NCBI GenBank assembly: GCA_009731375.1
Contig: BJOX01000024.1
Coordinates: 596,994 to 639,320 of the forward strand
Direction: 5' to 3'
Length of the DNA: 42,327 bases
Origin: Paulinella micropora
Lineage: Eukaryota; Cercozoa; Imbricatea; Euglyphida
Below are positions 19,514-28,768 of this stretch, one piece after another (the first letter of the stretch is position 1; each line of letters opens with the position of its first letter). The translations under genes and the position numbers were made by a program. Under the pieces are notes generated by a model, which had not been told where the DNA came from, searched no databases, and saw only the letters and a list, made by a program, of their open reading frames with translations.

Positions 19514-20965
19514 TTAAGACATCAAAATTTCAATTCCCTTCACAAGCACACTTCGCTGAAGAATGGCGAAAGTATAATGGTTATGATTATTGGCGACAGT
19601 AGTGCCGACAAATTCATATCGTCGCTCAGTATCAAGGCTCAGACCGCTTACTTCATAGCCGTCAGTATCTTTATCGCATAGTGGGCGGTTATTGTCCCAA
19701 GTATCCACATGAAACCAGTTGTAATGATAGACATCGCTGTTTAGGATAGCACTTCCCTTCAACTTATCCTTCAAAATCATATAGTCTTCATTTTCCTTAA
19801 CATCAACATCAAATTGTTGAAGTCGCGAGCCGTCAAGGGTTGTATAGTATTTTTCAACCTTAGCACCTGCTCTGTTGTCATTGTCGAAAGCAGTATTTTT
19901 ATTTTCGTCGTTGTGGAATGCGGAAGTATAAATTCTTCTAATTCTCTCACCCTGTGAGCGGTTCATTTTTACTACGAAATTTTGGCTTGTTGTTGAGAGG
20001 TTCTGCTTCCAAGAGATAGGGTATTCAATCTTAAACGGGAAACCTTCTCCCGCAATCTTCTGCTGAACACCAAGGACAACATTCGGGTCAGTTTCTACGG
20101 CAAGAAACAGATTCAAGTTTGAAATAGTAGCACCAACAGCCACCTGTGCAGCACCAGTGGAAATACTGCTTGCATCAGTTCCATAGAAAGTAGAGCGGTT
20201 AGTTCCCTCCCACACAATTCGCAAATCCAAAATTTCATTAAAACCGATAGTCTTATCTAATTCAAAAATAGTTCCAAAAATCATACCCAACGGAAGTTTA
20301 ACTTTAATAACAGGGTCAGGGGTCGCATTAGTTCCTCCTTCAAAATACTTCGCCTCCTCAAAAGGAACATTAACAAGGCTATAATTTCCAGCAGTGCTAT
20401 CGGCGAGAGCAGTATCATTATGACGGCGGGCATTAACAAGTGGCACTTTGTAATAACCTTGAACTGCAGCAACCACTCCAGCAGTATTGGCTGCATCAGT
20501 AATTGCCTTTCTTTCTGCTCTAGTTCCAATTTCAACTCTTCCAGCATTACACTTTTGAAGCATAGCCCCGCTAGATACACCCGCCCCGTGGTTTTCAAGT
20601 GCCATAAATTTTTCGTATTTAATTTCGGGCTTCCAAATCATCTTAGTGTAATTGCCCACGTGTTGAAGATTGCACAAATATTGACCGCTTCGGCTTCGCA
20701 GTTCAATTCTTTGTATCATAGGCAAGCAATCCATAAACATACGATTATAACCAGCAGATGTGGCAGGGGTGTAAGTAAATCGCAACACCGACCTCGCAAG
20801 GTTCAAAGGGCGGGTAGGAATTTCAAAGGTGCTTTCAAGTCCCCCCGCAGTGGTGAGAACAACATCAGCCGACCCTTCACGGGCAGTAAGTTTGTTCAAT
20901 TCATACTTACCCGTGAGCAGTTCCTTAGTCTGATGGACTAGTTCTCCTCCGTATTGGACAGGCAT
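19514..20965 (-). CDS. Major capsid protein, double jelly-roll (483 aa)
   Basis: Forms the hexon-like capsomers of the icosahedral shell. The length and the C-terminal signature fit PLV MCPs of the PgVV type: FPFKIEYPISWKQNLSTTSQ, then RIRRIYTSAFHNDEN, YYTTLDGSRLQ, LKGSAILNSDVYHYNWFHVD, SGLSLDTERRYEF and NHNHYTFAILQRSVL. The N-terminus (MPVQYGGELV) is the usual one for this group. The frame is intact, with no stops. Codon composition is more GC-rich than the PLV average, as expected for a highly expressed gene. The next gene upstream on this strand ends at 21097, leaving about 130 bp with a strong hairpin at 21021-21041. Confidence 0.9.
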   Translation of the reverse strand: MPVQYGGELVHQTKELLTGKYELNKLTAREGSADVVLTTAGGLESTFEIPTRPLNLARSVLRFTYTPATSAGYNRMFMDCLPMIQRIELRSRSGQYLCNLQHVGNYTKMIWKPEIKYEKFMALENHGAGVSSGAMLQKCNAGRVEIGTRAERKAITDAANTAGVVAAVQGYYKVPLVNARRHNDTALADSTAGNYSLVNVPFEEAKYFEGGTNATPDPVIKVKLPLGMIFGTIFELDKTIGFNEILDLRIVWEGTNRSTFYGTDASSISTGAAQVAVGATISNLNLFLAVETDPNVVLGVQQKIAGEGFPFKIEYPISWKQNLSTTSQNFVVKMNRSQGERIRRIYTSAFHNDENKNTAFDNDNRAGAKVEKYYTTLDGSRLQQFDVDVKENEDYMILKDKLKGSAILNSDVYHYNWFHVDTWDNNRPLCDKDTDGYEVSGLSLDTERRYEFVGTTVANNHNHYTFAILQRSVLVKGIEILMS

Positions 20966-21020
20966 TTTTGTTTTGTTTTTTTGAAGTAATGTAAATTAAC
21001 TAATTCACAAGAATATATTA

Positions 21021-21041
21021 GAAAGATTTTAAAAATCTTTC
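21021..21041. terminator. Perfect hairpin between minus-strand structural genes
   Basis: 'gaaagatttt' is followed by its complement 'aaaatctttc' (stem of about 10 bp). It lies 56-76 bp upstream of the MCP start and downstream of the stop at 21097, so it could end the upstream transcript or shape the MCP leader. Confidence 0.4.
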
Positions 21042-21096
21042 AGCAAAAATAAAAAAATAAAAAAAAAATAATTAAATTAAAATTAAAATATCATAT

Positions 21097-21830
21097 TTAC
21101 CTTGCTTTCAACAGATTGAAGAATGAATTAAATAAACTAAAATAATTAGTTTCACGATAAACCAATAATGTCATAACTATTCCCAAAACATTAAGATTTA
21201 TTGCTTGATCGTTTTCGTCCGTCAAGTAAAACCTAAATACATTGTTTGAATTAGCGGACAATGTTTTACCATACTCAGACTCGCTTCCATGATCTACTTC
21301 TTCTTTCTTTTTTGCTACCGCACCTTCTCTCCATAAATCAAATTCAACCCATGCTTGTTGTGAGTTCAACACTTGGTCAGTTATAATTGGACTTTTGTAT
21401 AGCCATTGTTTTAACATTTCAGAATAGTTTATTTTTCCACCTCTTGGTGGCTTTACGTCAGGAATAACATGTCCAATAAATCTTAGTTTTTGGATAATCT
21501 TTTCATTAGTAGGTTGTACATTTCGCCGTTTCTTTCTAATAGTCTCAGCAAACATACCATCAATTATTTTTTCCCGTTTTGTTTGTTTATGTTTCTCCTC
21601 TTCTTCCGCATCCTTTACAATAACTCCTCTCGTTTTCCTTGGCGGTCGTCCTTGTGGCGGTGGCGGTGGCGGTTTTATCATAGGCGGTGCTACTGGTGCC
21701 ATCAATAAACCCTGTCTATGTCGTCGTTCTGCCTGTAGTTCCTGAATAAGTCGTTGTTCCTTCTTCTGTTCCCTATCCTTTTCTTCCTGTCTTTCCTTAA
21801 TCTCCGCCAGTTGTCTTTTATGTTCCCTAT
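21097..21830 (-). CDS. C-terminal part of a coiled-coil/beta structural protein (5' end in gap)
   Basis: Visible from the gap edge: a charged coiled coil (REHKRQLAEIKERQEEKDRE and on), a proline hinge (PPPPPPQGRPPRKTRG), a helical part (TNEKIIQKLRFIGHVIPDVK, MLKQWLYKSPIITDQVL) and a terminal beta element (FRFYLTDENDQAINLNVLGI followed by VMTLLVY). The last motif resembles terminal trimerising segments of PLV and virophage structural proteins. Probably a virion protein of the spike/minor capsid kind. It may be one gene with the basic N-terminal piece at 22600-22906 or a separate gene; the 769-N gap decides this. As drawn, the two sides are in different frames. Confidence 0.6.
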
Positions 21831-22599
21831 NNNNNNNNNNNNNNNNNNNNNNNNNNNNNNNNNNNNNNNNNNNNNNNNNNNNNNNNNNNNNNNNNNNNNN
21901 NNNNNNNNNNNNNNNNNNNNNNNNNNNNNNNNNNNNNNNNNNNNNNNNNNNNNNNNNNNNNNNNNNNNNNNNNNNNNNNNNNNNNNNNNNNNNNNNNNNN
22001 NNNNNNNNNNNNNNNNNNNNNNNNNNNNNNNNNNNNNNNNNNNNNNNNNNNNNNNNNNNNNNNNNNNNNNNNNNNNNNNNNNNNNNNNNNNNNNNNNNNN
22101 NNNNNNNNNNNNNNNNNNNNNNNNNNNNNNNNNNNNNNNNNNNNNNNNNNNNNNNNNNNNNNNNNNNNNNNNNNNNNNNNNNNNNNNNNNNNNNNNNNNN
22201 NNNNNNNNNNNNNNNNNNNNNNNNNNNNNNNNNNNNNNNNNNNNNNNNNNNNNNNNNNNNNNNNNNNNNNNNNNNNNNNNNNNNNNNNNNNNNNNNNNNN
22301 NNNNNNNNNNNNNNNNNNNNNNNNNNNNNNNNNNNNNNNNNNNNNNNNNNNNNNNNNNNNNNNNNNNNNNNNNNNNNNNNNNNNNNNNNNNNNNNNNNNN
22401 NNNNNNNNNNNNNNNNNNNNNNNNNNNNNNNNNNNNNNNNNNNNNNNNNNNNNNNNNNNNNNNNNNNNNNNNNNNNNNNNNNNNNNNNNNNNNNNNNNNN
22501 NNNNNNNNNNNNNNNNNNNNNNNNNNNNNNNNNNNNNNNNNNNNNNNNNNNNNNNNNNNNNNNNNNNNNNNNNNNNNNNNNNNNNNNNNNNNNNNNNNN
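21831..22599. other. Assembly gap (Ns)
   Basis: 769 Ns inside the structural block. Confidence 0.99.
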
Positions 22600-22906
22600 G
22601 TCCTCTCTGCTTACCATACCCCAGTCTTGATGCTACAGCACCAACACTACCTGCGTAAGGCACCCCGACACTACTTAATGCTCCCGCAGTCCTTGAGATT
22701 AACTTATTACCGCGAAGAAATTTATCAACGGCAAAGACCGTTTTGCCAACTTTTTGCCAGTTGATTTTACCACCTGCTTGTCCCTTGCCTCCTTGCTTCT
22801 TCTTGCGACCAGTCTTCTTTTTACCTCCAGCCATGTTGGTGCTTGAGTTAATAGTTCGTTTGCCGATTGCTGGAATGACTTCAACACGAGTTGTTTTAAC
22901 TACCAT
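22600..22906 (-). CDS. Basic core-type protein, N-terminal 102 aa (3' end in gap)
   Basis: Starts MVVKTTRVEVIPAIGKRTIN, then a Lys/Gly-rich stretch (AGGKKKTGRKKKQGGKGQAG), then a hydrophobic segment (FAVDKFLRGNKLISRTAGAL, SSVGVPYAGSVGAVASRLGY). The basic tract followed by an amphipathic or membrane-active segment with a 'GYGK' end is typical of small PLV, adintovirus and adenovirus-like core or membrane-lytic virion proteins. The assignment is by character only. The leader on its strand holds 'tattatatattcatctatct', a TATA-like element. The gene continues into the gap. Confidence 0.6.
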
Positions 22907-22959
22907 AAAAGATAGATGAATATATAATACAGAAAAAATAATTAATTCTAATTTTTTTT

Positions 22960-23778
22960 TTACTTCAACCGATAAGCAAAGTTTTTTCTTAATTCATCAT
23001 CAACACTTGAGACATAAAGAAAATTAAATCGTTCCTTTGTAGCCTCGTGATACTTTTGAAGAAAGTAATCAAAGTCAAAAGATAAGTCTAAGTGTTTATA
23101 CACGAGTTCCATTTTGTCCTGAGATTGCCCCGGAAAGATTAATAGATAATCTAACTGCTTAATTGCTTCTGGCAGTAGGTCGTTCAAATACTGACTAGAC
23201 ATAATAACCTTTGATTTATAGTGTTTGTTCTTTTTTAACAAATCACTTACGGATTTGTCTCTTAATCCACTCCCTAAATCGTCCAAAACAAAAACTACCT
23301 CTGGAGATATATATTTACTCGGCCTTTCTTTTGCCTCTGCGGTGCTCTGTTTCTTTTTTTCTTCTTTTCCAAAGTATAAAAATTGTGGCTTCTCTATTTC
23401 TTCTTCATCTTTGATTTCTCCTTCGTGTTGCTCGTCCTGTCTGTTCAGTTTGTCTAACTCATAATCAATGACATTTACACCATCTGATTTAAGAAAGGTA
23501 TATATCGCCATCGGGTTTCCTCTGTTCTTAAAGTGCTTTACCATTGCTTTATAAATGTAGTCCTTGTGTATCGTTGAAGCAATAATGACAATGCGGGTTT
23601 TTCTGTCTGTCGTCCGTTTCAGTATTTCAAAGAGTGCTGTTGTTTTCCCGCTCTTCTTACGGGCTAGCAGAAATATATTTGCATACGGCTCGTTGAATAA
23701 TTTATAACCCTTGGCTTTTTTATCTCCGTTTCCATCCTGCTTCACGGGCTTAACTTTGACATTGTTAATCTTTTCCAT
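22960..23778 (-). CDS. FtsK/HerA-type genome packaging ATPase (272 aa from the visible ATG)
   Basis: Pumps viral DNA into the capsid. Walker A is LLARKKSGKTTALFEIL (about residues 37-53) and Walker B is VVFVLDDLGSG (about residues 175-185). A sensor-like region follows (SKVIMSSQYLNDLLPEAIKQ, then DYLLIFPGQS). Size and motif spacing suit the A32-like ATPases of Polintons, PLVs and virophages. The ATG at 23778 is two bases from the gap, and the frame could continue upstream into it, so the start is provisional. Followed after the stop by an AT-rich 'agaattaattattttt' tail. Confidence 0.88.
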   Translation of the reverse strand: MEKINNVKVKPVKQDGNGDKKAKGYKLFNEPYANIFLLARKKSGKTTALFEILKRTTDRKTRIVIIASTIHKDYIYKAMVKHFKNRGNPMAIYTFLKSDGVNVIDYELDKLNRQDEQHEGEIKDEEEIEKPQFLYFGKEEKKKQSTAEAKERPSKYISPEVVFVLDDLGSGLRDKSVSDLLKKNKHYKSKVIMSSQYLNDLLPEAIKQLDYLLIFPGQSQDKMELVYKHLDLSFDFDYFLQKYHEATKERFNFLYVSSVDDELRKNFAYRLK

Positions 23779-23780
23779 TG

Positions 23781-24058
23781 NNNNNNNNNNNNNNNNNNNN
23801 NNNNNNNNNNNNNNNNNNNNNNNNNNNNNNNNNNNNNNNNNNNNNNNNNNNNNNNNNNNNNNNNNNNNNNNNNNNNNNNNNNNNNNNNNNNNNNNNNNNN
23901 NNNNNNNNNNNNNNNNNNNNNNNNNNNNNNNNNNNNNNNNNNNNNNNNNNNNNNNNNNNNNNNNNNNNNNNNNNNNNNNNNNNNNNNNNNNNNNNNNNNN
24001 NNNNNNNNNNNNNNNNNNNNNNNNNNNNNNNNNNNNNNNNNNNNNNNNNNNNNNNNNN
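23781..24058. other. Assembly gap (Ns)
   Basis: 278 Ns. May hide the ATPase start and the rest of a short minus-strand frame whose beginning (EDNWNCCCITKRP...) is visible at 24059-24147 with only a TTG start. Confidence 0.99.
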
Positions 24059-24155
24059 ATAATGATACCCATTTGAAATAAGTATTTAATAAGTCGGCTG
24101 TCTGTCGGTCTTTTTGTTATACAACAACAATTCCAGTTATCTTCCAATTCGTGCT

Positions 24156-24269
24156 CTACTTTTTTTCCTCATTCTTCAATGAAATGTCTAAAACACGATT
24201 TTTCAACTCTGGTGTTAGTTCGCCGTCTATTTCAATGACTGGCGGTGGGGGGTGTAATCTAGGAGGCAT
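24156..24269 (-). CDS. Small ORF of 37 aa overlapping the end of the fibre gene
   Basis: The ATG (24267-24269) overlaps the last codons of the fibre gene in another frame, a typical coupled-start arrangement. The product (starts MPPRLHPPPPVIEIDGELTP, ends KNEEKK) has a proline-rich front and an acidic/basic helix. No family recognised. The tight overlap is the main reason to keep it. Confidence 0.4.
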   Translation of the reverse strand: MPPRLHPPPPVIEIDGELTPELKNRVLDISLKNEEKK

Positions 24270-27200
24270 TAGTAGAAAATACGACTGCTCGGATTTCGGC
24301 TAGTTGGTTGGTTAAATCTTGTAATATATTAAGTAAAGTTTTATTTTCTTTTTCTAAATTAATCACTTTTTCCGCCATATGTTGAAATCCGCTGACCAAT
24401 ACAGGTATAAAGTCAGTATATGTTATGCCTTCAAGGTAGCCTTCTCCATCCTCTGCTTTCATTCCACTTTCAGATACAAATTCAGGAAATATTTTTTTAA
24501 CTTCGTCAGCAATAAATCCGTGGTTCTTTTTTTCTTTCTTCTCGTCTGCTTTCCAATAATACGAACAACAATTTATTTTCATTAGTTTCTCACAACAATC
24601 CCCGCAGTCTAATGTTTTAATATCTGCTTTTAATCTCCTATCCGAGGAGTTTGTCCAAGCACCATTAAGCGGAATATAATTATAAGCACCAGACGGCTCG
24701 CCAGTAGTAGAGTTTGAAGTAGTCCAAGCATGAAGCAAACCAGTAGAAGAAACAATTACACCATAATTCGTATATCCTCCAGATTTAAAAAATAGTTGCG
24801 GGTCGTTAGTAGAAGCGGGTCTTTTTCGTATTAATAAATTACCGCTGGATGCTGTTGGGATGACTAACTCTCCCGATGTATTAATGTTCATCGCCTCAGT
24901 GTAAGATATATTGTTTCCAACCGCTGTTCCTGAATTATAATAAAAAGTGAGTTTTACACCTTTTTGAATTAGAAAGTTAGATGACGCAGAAGATGATTTC
25001 CAGTTCGTGCCGTCAAAATAAGCATCAAAACTTAAATTGACATTGTCGTGTGCCCAGTTCAATAATTGAAATGTTGGATAATCATCTGTTGATATTACCG
25101 CCTGTAAGTGTGCTCCTCCGATATTACTTGCTGTTCCATATAATTCTAATCCGCCCGTTGCTCCATTTACTTTCGTTGTTCTGCCGATAATTATCGGTTT
25201 TCCTGATGCCGTTGTTATTTTGTCGCTTGTTGCTAATGTCGTTGTTGATATACCAGCACTAGCCGTTAGTAAGCCCGTTGTGCTACTGATGTCCATCGCG
25301 ACATTAAACGATACAGTATTCCCCACCGTTGCTCCTGATTTGTAATAGAAAATAAGATTAGTGCTTTTTTGTATTAAAAAGTTAGATGTCGCAGAAGATG
25401 ATTTCCATGCACCTCCCGACACATAAGCATCAAAACCTAACGTAATATCATTATGAGCATAATTCCACATTTGAAAAACTGGATGAGTGTCTGTTGATAC
25501 AATGGCTTGTATATGTGGTCCCGCGGGGTCGCTCGCTGTTCCATATAACTCTAATCCGCCAGTTGCTCCTACTCCTTTCGTTGTTTTGCCAATGATTATT
25601 GGTATACCTGATGCTGTTGTTATTTTATCGCTCGCTGTTAAAGTTGTTGTAGTCATGCCAGCAGTCGCCGTTAATGTCGTTCCAGTTATTGTTCCTCTAT
25701 TTGTTATGTTGTTTGAATTCATATCTAAGGCTCCATAAAATCGCATACCGCCAGCATTGTTAAAACGGACAATGTCAGACGAAGCACTTTTATTGTCCAA
25801 AAGTTTTGAAATATAAAGTCCCGCCCCTTTTACATCAGACGCTACATTCGTAAATACATAACCTCGTTGGTTTGCGGTTCCACTTGTAGAGGTATTTAGA
25901 GTAAATAAGAAATACTGATAATCTCCTGATGTCTGTGAAAAGAATATATATCCTCCATTTTGGTTTAATATCCTCGCCCCATTATATGTTATATTTCCGC
26001 CATTAGTGATAGTTTGATTATTAAAATCGGCATTGTTCGTTAAAGTTAGATATTTTATCACAGTGCTCGCCCCATTAAATGTTTTGCTTCCTGTTATTGT
26101 TTGGTCTGTTGATAGTTTTACATTTTGCCCGTCCAATGTGTCCGCATACCCTTTTGTTGCGCCATCGGTCGCTAATGTCGGAGTTCCAAGGTTGGCTATT
26201 TTGCTACTATTACAATCTAACCCCGAAGCATTTACCCAACCGACAATCGACCCGTCAATAATAAAACTTATTTTTTTCGCAGAAATTTCAAAGTTGTAAT
26301 ATGTTGCAGTTTTCATATCCAAACTAGCAATTGACCCAATATTACTGGTAGAATTGAAAACAATAAATGTGCCCTTTGTTGTTGAATTGATTGAATTTCC
26401 CGTTATTTCAACACCACTGCTATATGTCTTAATTCCTGCTATGGTTTGGTTAGCAGTTAGTTTCACATTTTGCCCATCTAATGTATCCACATAACTTTTA
26501 TTTGCTCCGTCCGTTGTTGCTGATGGTGTGGCTAAGTTTGTTATTTTTCTGTTGTTTAAAGATAGTGTCGTGCCTGTTGCTGTCGCGATTACATTATCAC
26601 CCGCNNNNNNNNNNTACCCGAATATAACTCAACATACGAACCCGTTATTTGTATCGGATACCAAGTCGCTGTTGCTGTTTTTTGTGCTGCAATCATTCCT
26701 ATTTTTGTGTCAAAGGCTATGCCAATGCCGTCAAAAGTAGTAGGATTGGACGAACCACTTACTTCCAAAGTTGATGTAAATTTTTTATTCCCTGCTATGG
26801 TTTGGTCTCCTGTTAGTTTAACCACCGAAGTATCAAGGGTGGAAACATCAACACCATCAACCAAATTAACATTTGTTATGTTTTGACTTTTCATATCAAT
26901 CCCCGCACTAGCATTTATTATGTTGCTGAATGTTTTTGTTCCTGCTATGGTTTGGTCTCCTGTTAGTTTAACCACCGAAGTATCAAGAGCCGAAACATCA
27001 ATACCATCAACATTACCAACATTTGTTATTGAAAATCCTCCCATATTTAAACTACCCGTCATAGCCGTTGTGCCGTCCTTTGCTAATTTTGTATCGGTAT
27101 ATGCTTTTGTTGAAGCATCATTGTCATAGAATGGTGCTGGAAGTCCGCTGATTGCTGTCGTGCTGTTAACATTTAAAACATTATTTGTCAATGTCATTCC

Positions 27201-27756
27201 ACCCCCTGTTGTTGGAGCAAAAAGTATGGACGAGCCGACAAAAGATAATGGATAGCCCGTTGCACCACCGGCCTCCGACGAATAGATAGAGCCAATATTA
27301 TTGTGGTAGTTGAAGAATAACTTACCTGTATTTAATGGATTTGAATCTTTTACGGCCACATAAGTAGTAAATGTTTTATTCCCTGTTATTGTTTGGTCGC
27401 CTGTTAGTTTAACGACTGCGGTGTCAAGAGCCGAAACATCAACACCATCAACATTACCGACATTTGTTATGTTAAATCCTCCCATATTTAAATCCGCTAT
27501 CATCCATGGCAAGACCATCTAATCTTACAAAAGGTGAGTTTGTGTTTCTCCATTGTCCTGTGCTATAAATGAGTAGTTGGTTATTGGCGGGTGTCGTTAT
27601 TGTAACATCGCTGTGTGTATCAATTGAACCATCCGCGGACACTTTATCATTATTGTCTTCGTGCTCAGATATCCAAGTATCAACATCTTTGGTATTTAAT
27701 AAATTAACTCCCGTTATATTCAAATTACCACCCATACTAATGTTGCCGAATTCATC
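24259..27756 (-). CDS. Long trimeric fibre protein with C-terminal S74 chaperone domain (partial, one frame change)
   Basis: Receptor-binding type virion fibre. The N-terminal part is in the gap. Visible parts run 27735-27472, 27518-26615 and 26604-24259. They hold repeats of the kind 'NVDGVDVSALDTSVVKLTGD' plus 'QTIAGNKTF' (at least five) and 'LNMGGFNITN' or 'LDMNSNNITN' units, then two 135-residue copies (see separate entry). At the end is a Peptidase_S74 intramolecular chaperone: SDRRLKADIK (Ser at 24643-24645, Lys five residues on), NHGFIADEVKKIFPEFV, GITYTDFIPVLVSGFQHM and a terminal coiled coil. In phage tailspikes this domain assembles the trimer and then cleaves itself off. The frame changes once near 27500. 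The 10-N join at 26605-26614 also changes frame, but that gap has no real length. The frame downstream of it begins without an ATG, so the pieces are one gene. Confidence 0.8.
24866..25675 (-). repeat. Tandem 405-bp (135-residue) domain duplication in the fibre
   Basis: Copy 1 lies at about 25271-25675 and copy 2 at about 24866-25270. Both read SDKITTASG(I/K)PIIIG, then GATGGLELYGTAS, a WNYAHNDITLGFDAY or LNWAHDNVNLSFDAY segment, SNFLIQK and a YY-SG--VGN end. The nucleotide period of 405 is measured from the 'tgcc' anchors at 25182 and 25587. The copies have diverged clearly at protein level. Confidence 0.85.
26605..26614. other. 10-N join inside the fibre gene
   Basis: A fixed-size placeholder gap. 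It breaks the frame artificially and should not be read as a mutation. Confidence 0.9.
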
Positions 27757-28542
27757 NNNNNNNNNNNNNNNNNNNNNNNNNNNNNNNNNNNNNNNNNNNN
27801 NNNNNNNNNNNNNNNNNNNNNNNNNNNNNNNNNNNNNNNNNNNNNNNNNNNNNNNNNNNNNNNNNNNNNNNNNNNNNNNNNNNNNNNNNNNNNNNNNNNN
27901 NNNNNNNNNNNNNNNNNNNNNNNNNNNNNNNNNNNNNNNNNNNNNNNNNNNNNNNNNNNNNNNNNNNNNNNNNNNNNNNNNNNNNNNNNNNNNNNNNNNN
28001 NNNNNNNNNNNNNNNNNNNNNNNNNNNNNNNNNNNNNNNNNNNNNNNNNNNNNNNNNNNNNNNNNNNNNNNNNNNNNNNNNNNNNNNNNNNNNNNNNNNN
28101 NNNNNNNNNNNNNNNNNNNNNNNNNNNNNNNNNNNNNNNNNNNNNNNNNNNNNNNNNNNNNNNNNNNNNNNNNNNNNNNNNNNNNNNNNNNNNNNNNNNN
28201 NNNNNNNNNNNNNNNNNNNNNNNNNNNNNNNNNNNNNNNNNNNNNNNNNNNNNNNNNNNNNNNNNNNNNNNNNNNNNNNNNNNNNNNNNNNNNNNNNNNN
28301 NNNNNNNNNNNNNNNNNNNNNNNNNNNNNNNNNNNNNNNNNNNNNNNNNNNNNNNNNNNNNNNNNNNNNNNNNNNNNNNNNNNNNNNNNNNNNNNNNNNN
28401 NNNNNNNNNNNNNNNNNNNNNNNNNNNNNNNNNNNNNNNNNNNNNNNNNNNNNNNNNNNNNNNNNNNNNNNNNNNNNNNNNNNNNNNNNNNNNNNNNNNN
28501 NNNNNNNNNNNNNNNNNNNNNNNNNNNNNNNNNNNNNNNNNN
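27757..28542. other. Assembly gap (Ns)
   Basis: 786 Ns. Hides the start of the fibre gene and the end of the DUF5754-like gene. Confidence 0.99.
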
Positions 28543-28759
28543 GATTATTAAAAGTTAATTCCCCTTTTGAGTTTCTTATTGCTTTTGCTCTTGCTCTATA
28601 GTTTTTTCTTCTTTCTTTATCCAGATGGTCTAAATGCAAGTATAATCCTATGCGGTCTTTATAATGTTCGTATCTAATATCTCCAAAATTAATAACCTTA
28701 CCTTTCGGACTAATGACTTTATATTTTTTGTTTTTTACATTTGACTTTGAAAATCTCAT
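28543..28759 (-). CDS. DUF5754-like protein, N-terminal 72 aa (rest in gap)
   Basis: Starts MRFSKSNVKNKKYKVISPKG, then KVINFGDIRYEHYKDRIGLY and HLDHLDKERRKNYRARAKAI. The order KYKVxSPxGKxINFG...HxDxxRRxxYxxR is that of a family of unknown function widespread in phycodnaviruses and other algal viruses (DUF5754, named from memory). It probably acts with DNA, judging from the basic residues, but no activity is established to my knowledge. It is transcribed divergently from the integrase and the two share a 9-bp start-to-start spacer. Confidence 0.7.
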
Positions 28760-28768
28760 ACTATATAA
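28760..28768. promoter_or_regulatory. 9-bp bidirectional spacer with TATA-like core
   Basis: The only bases between the divergent ATGs are 'actatataa'. Read either way it gives a TATATA-like box touching the start codon, the same kind of element seen before other PLV genes (for example 13706-13717 and 17337-17351). Transcripts must therefore start inside the neighbouring gene or be almost leaderless. Confidence 0.5.

Noticed and set aside
20420-20941. Plus-strand 173-codon frame inside the MCP region
   Set aside because: Antisense shadow of the intact capsid gene.
26605-26614. Frame break in the fibre at the 10-N join
   Set aside because: The gap has arbitrary length, so the frame change carries no information.
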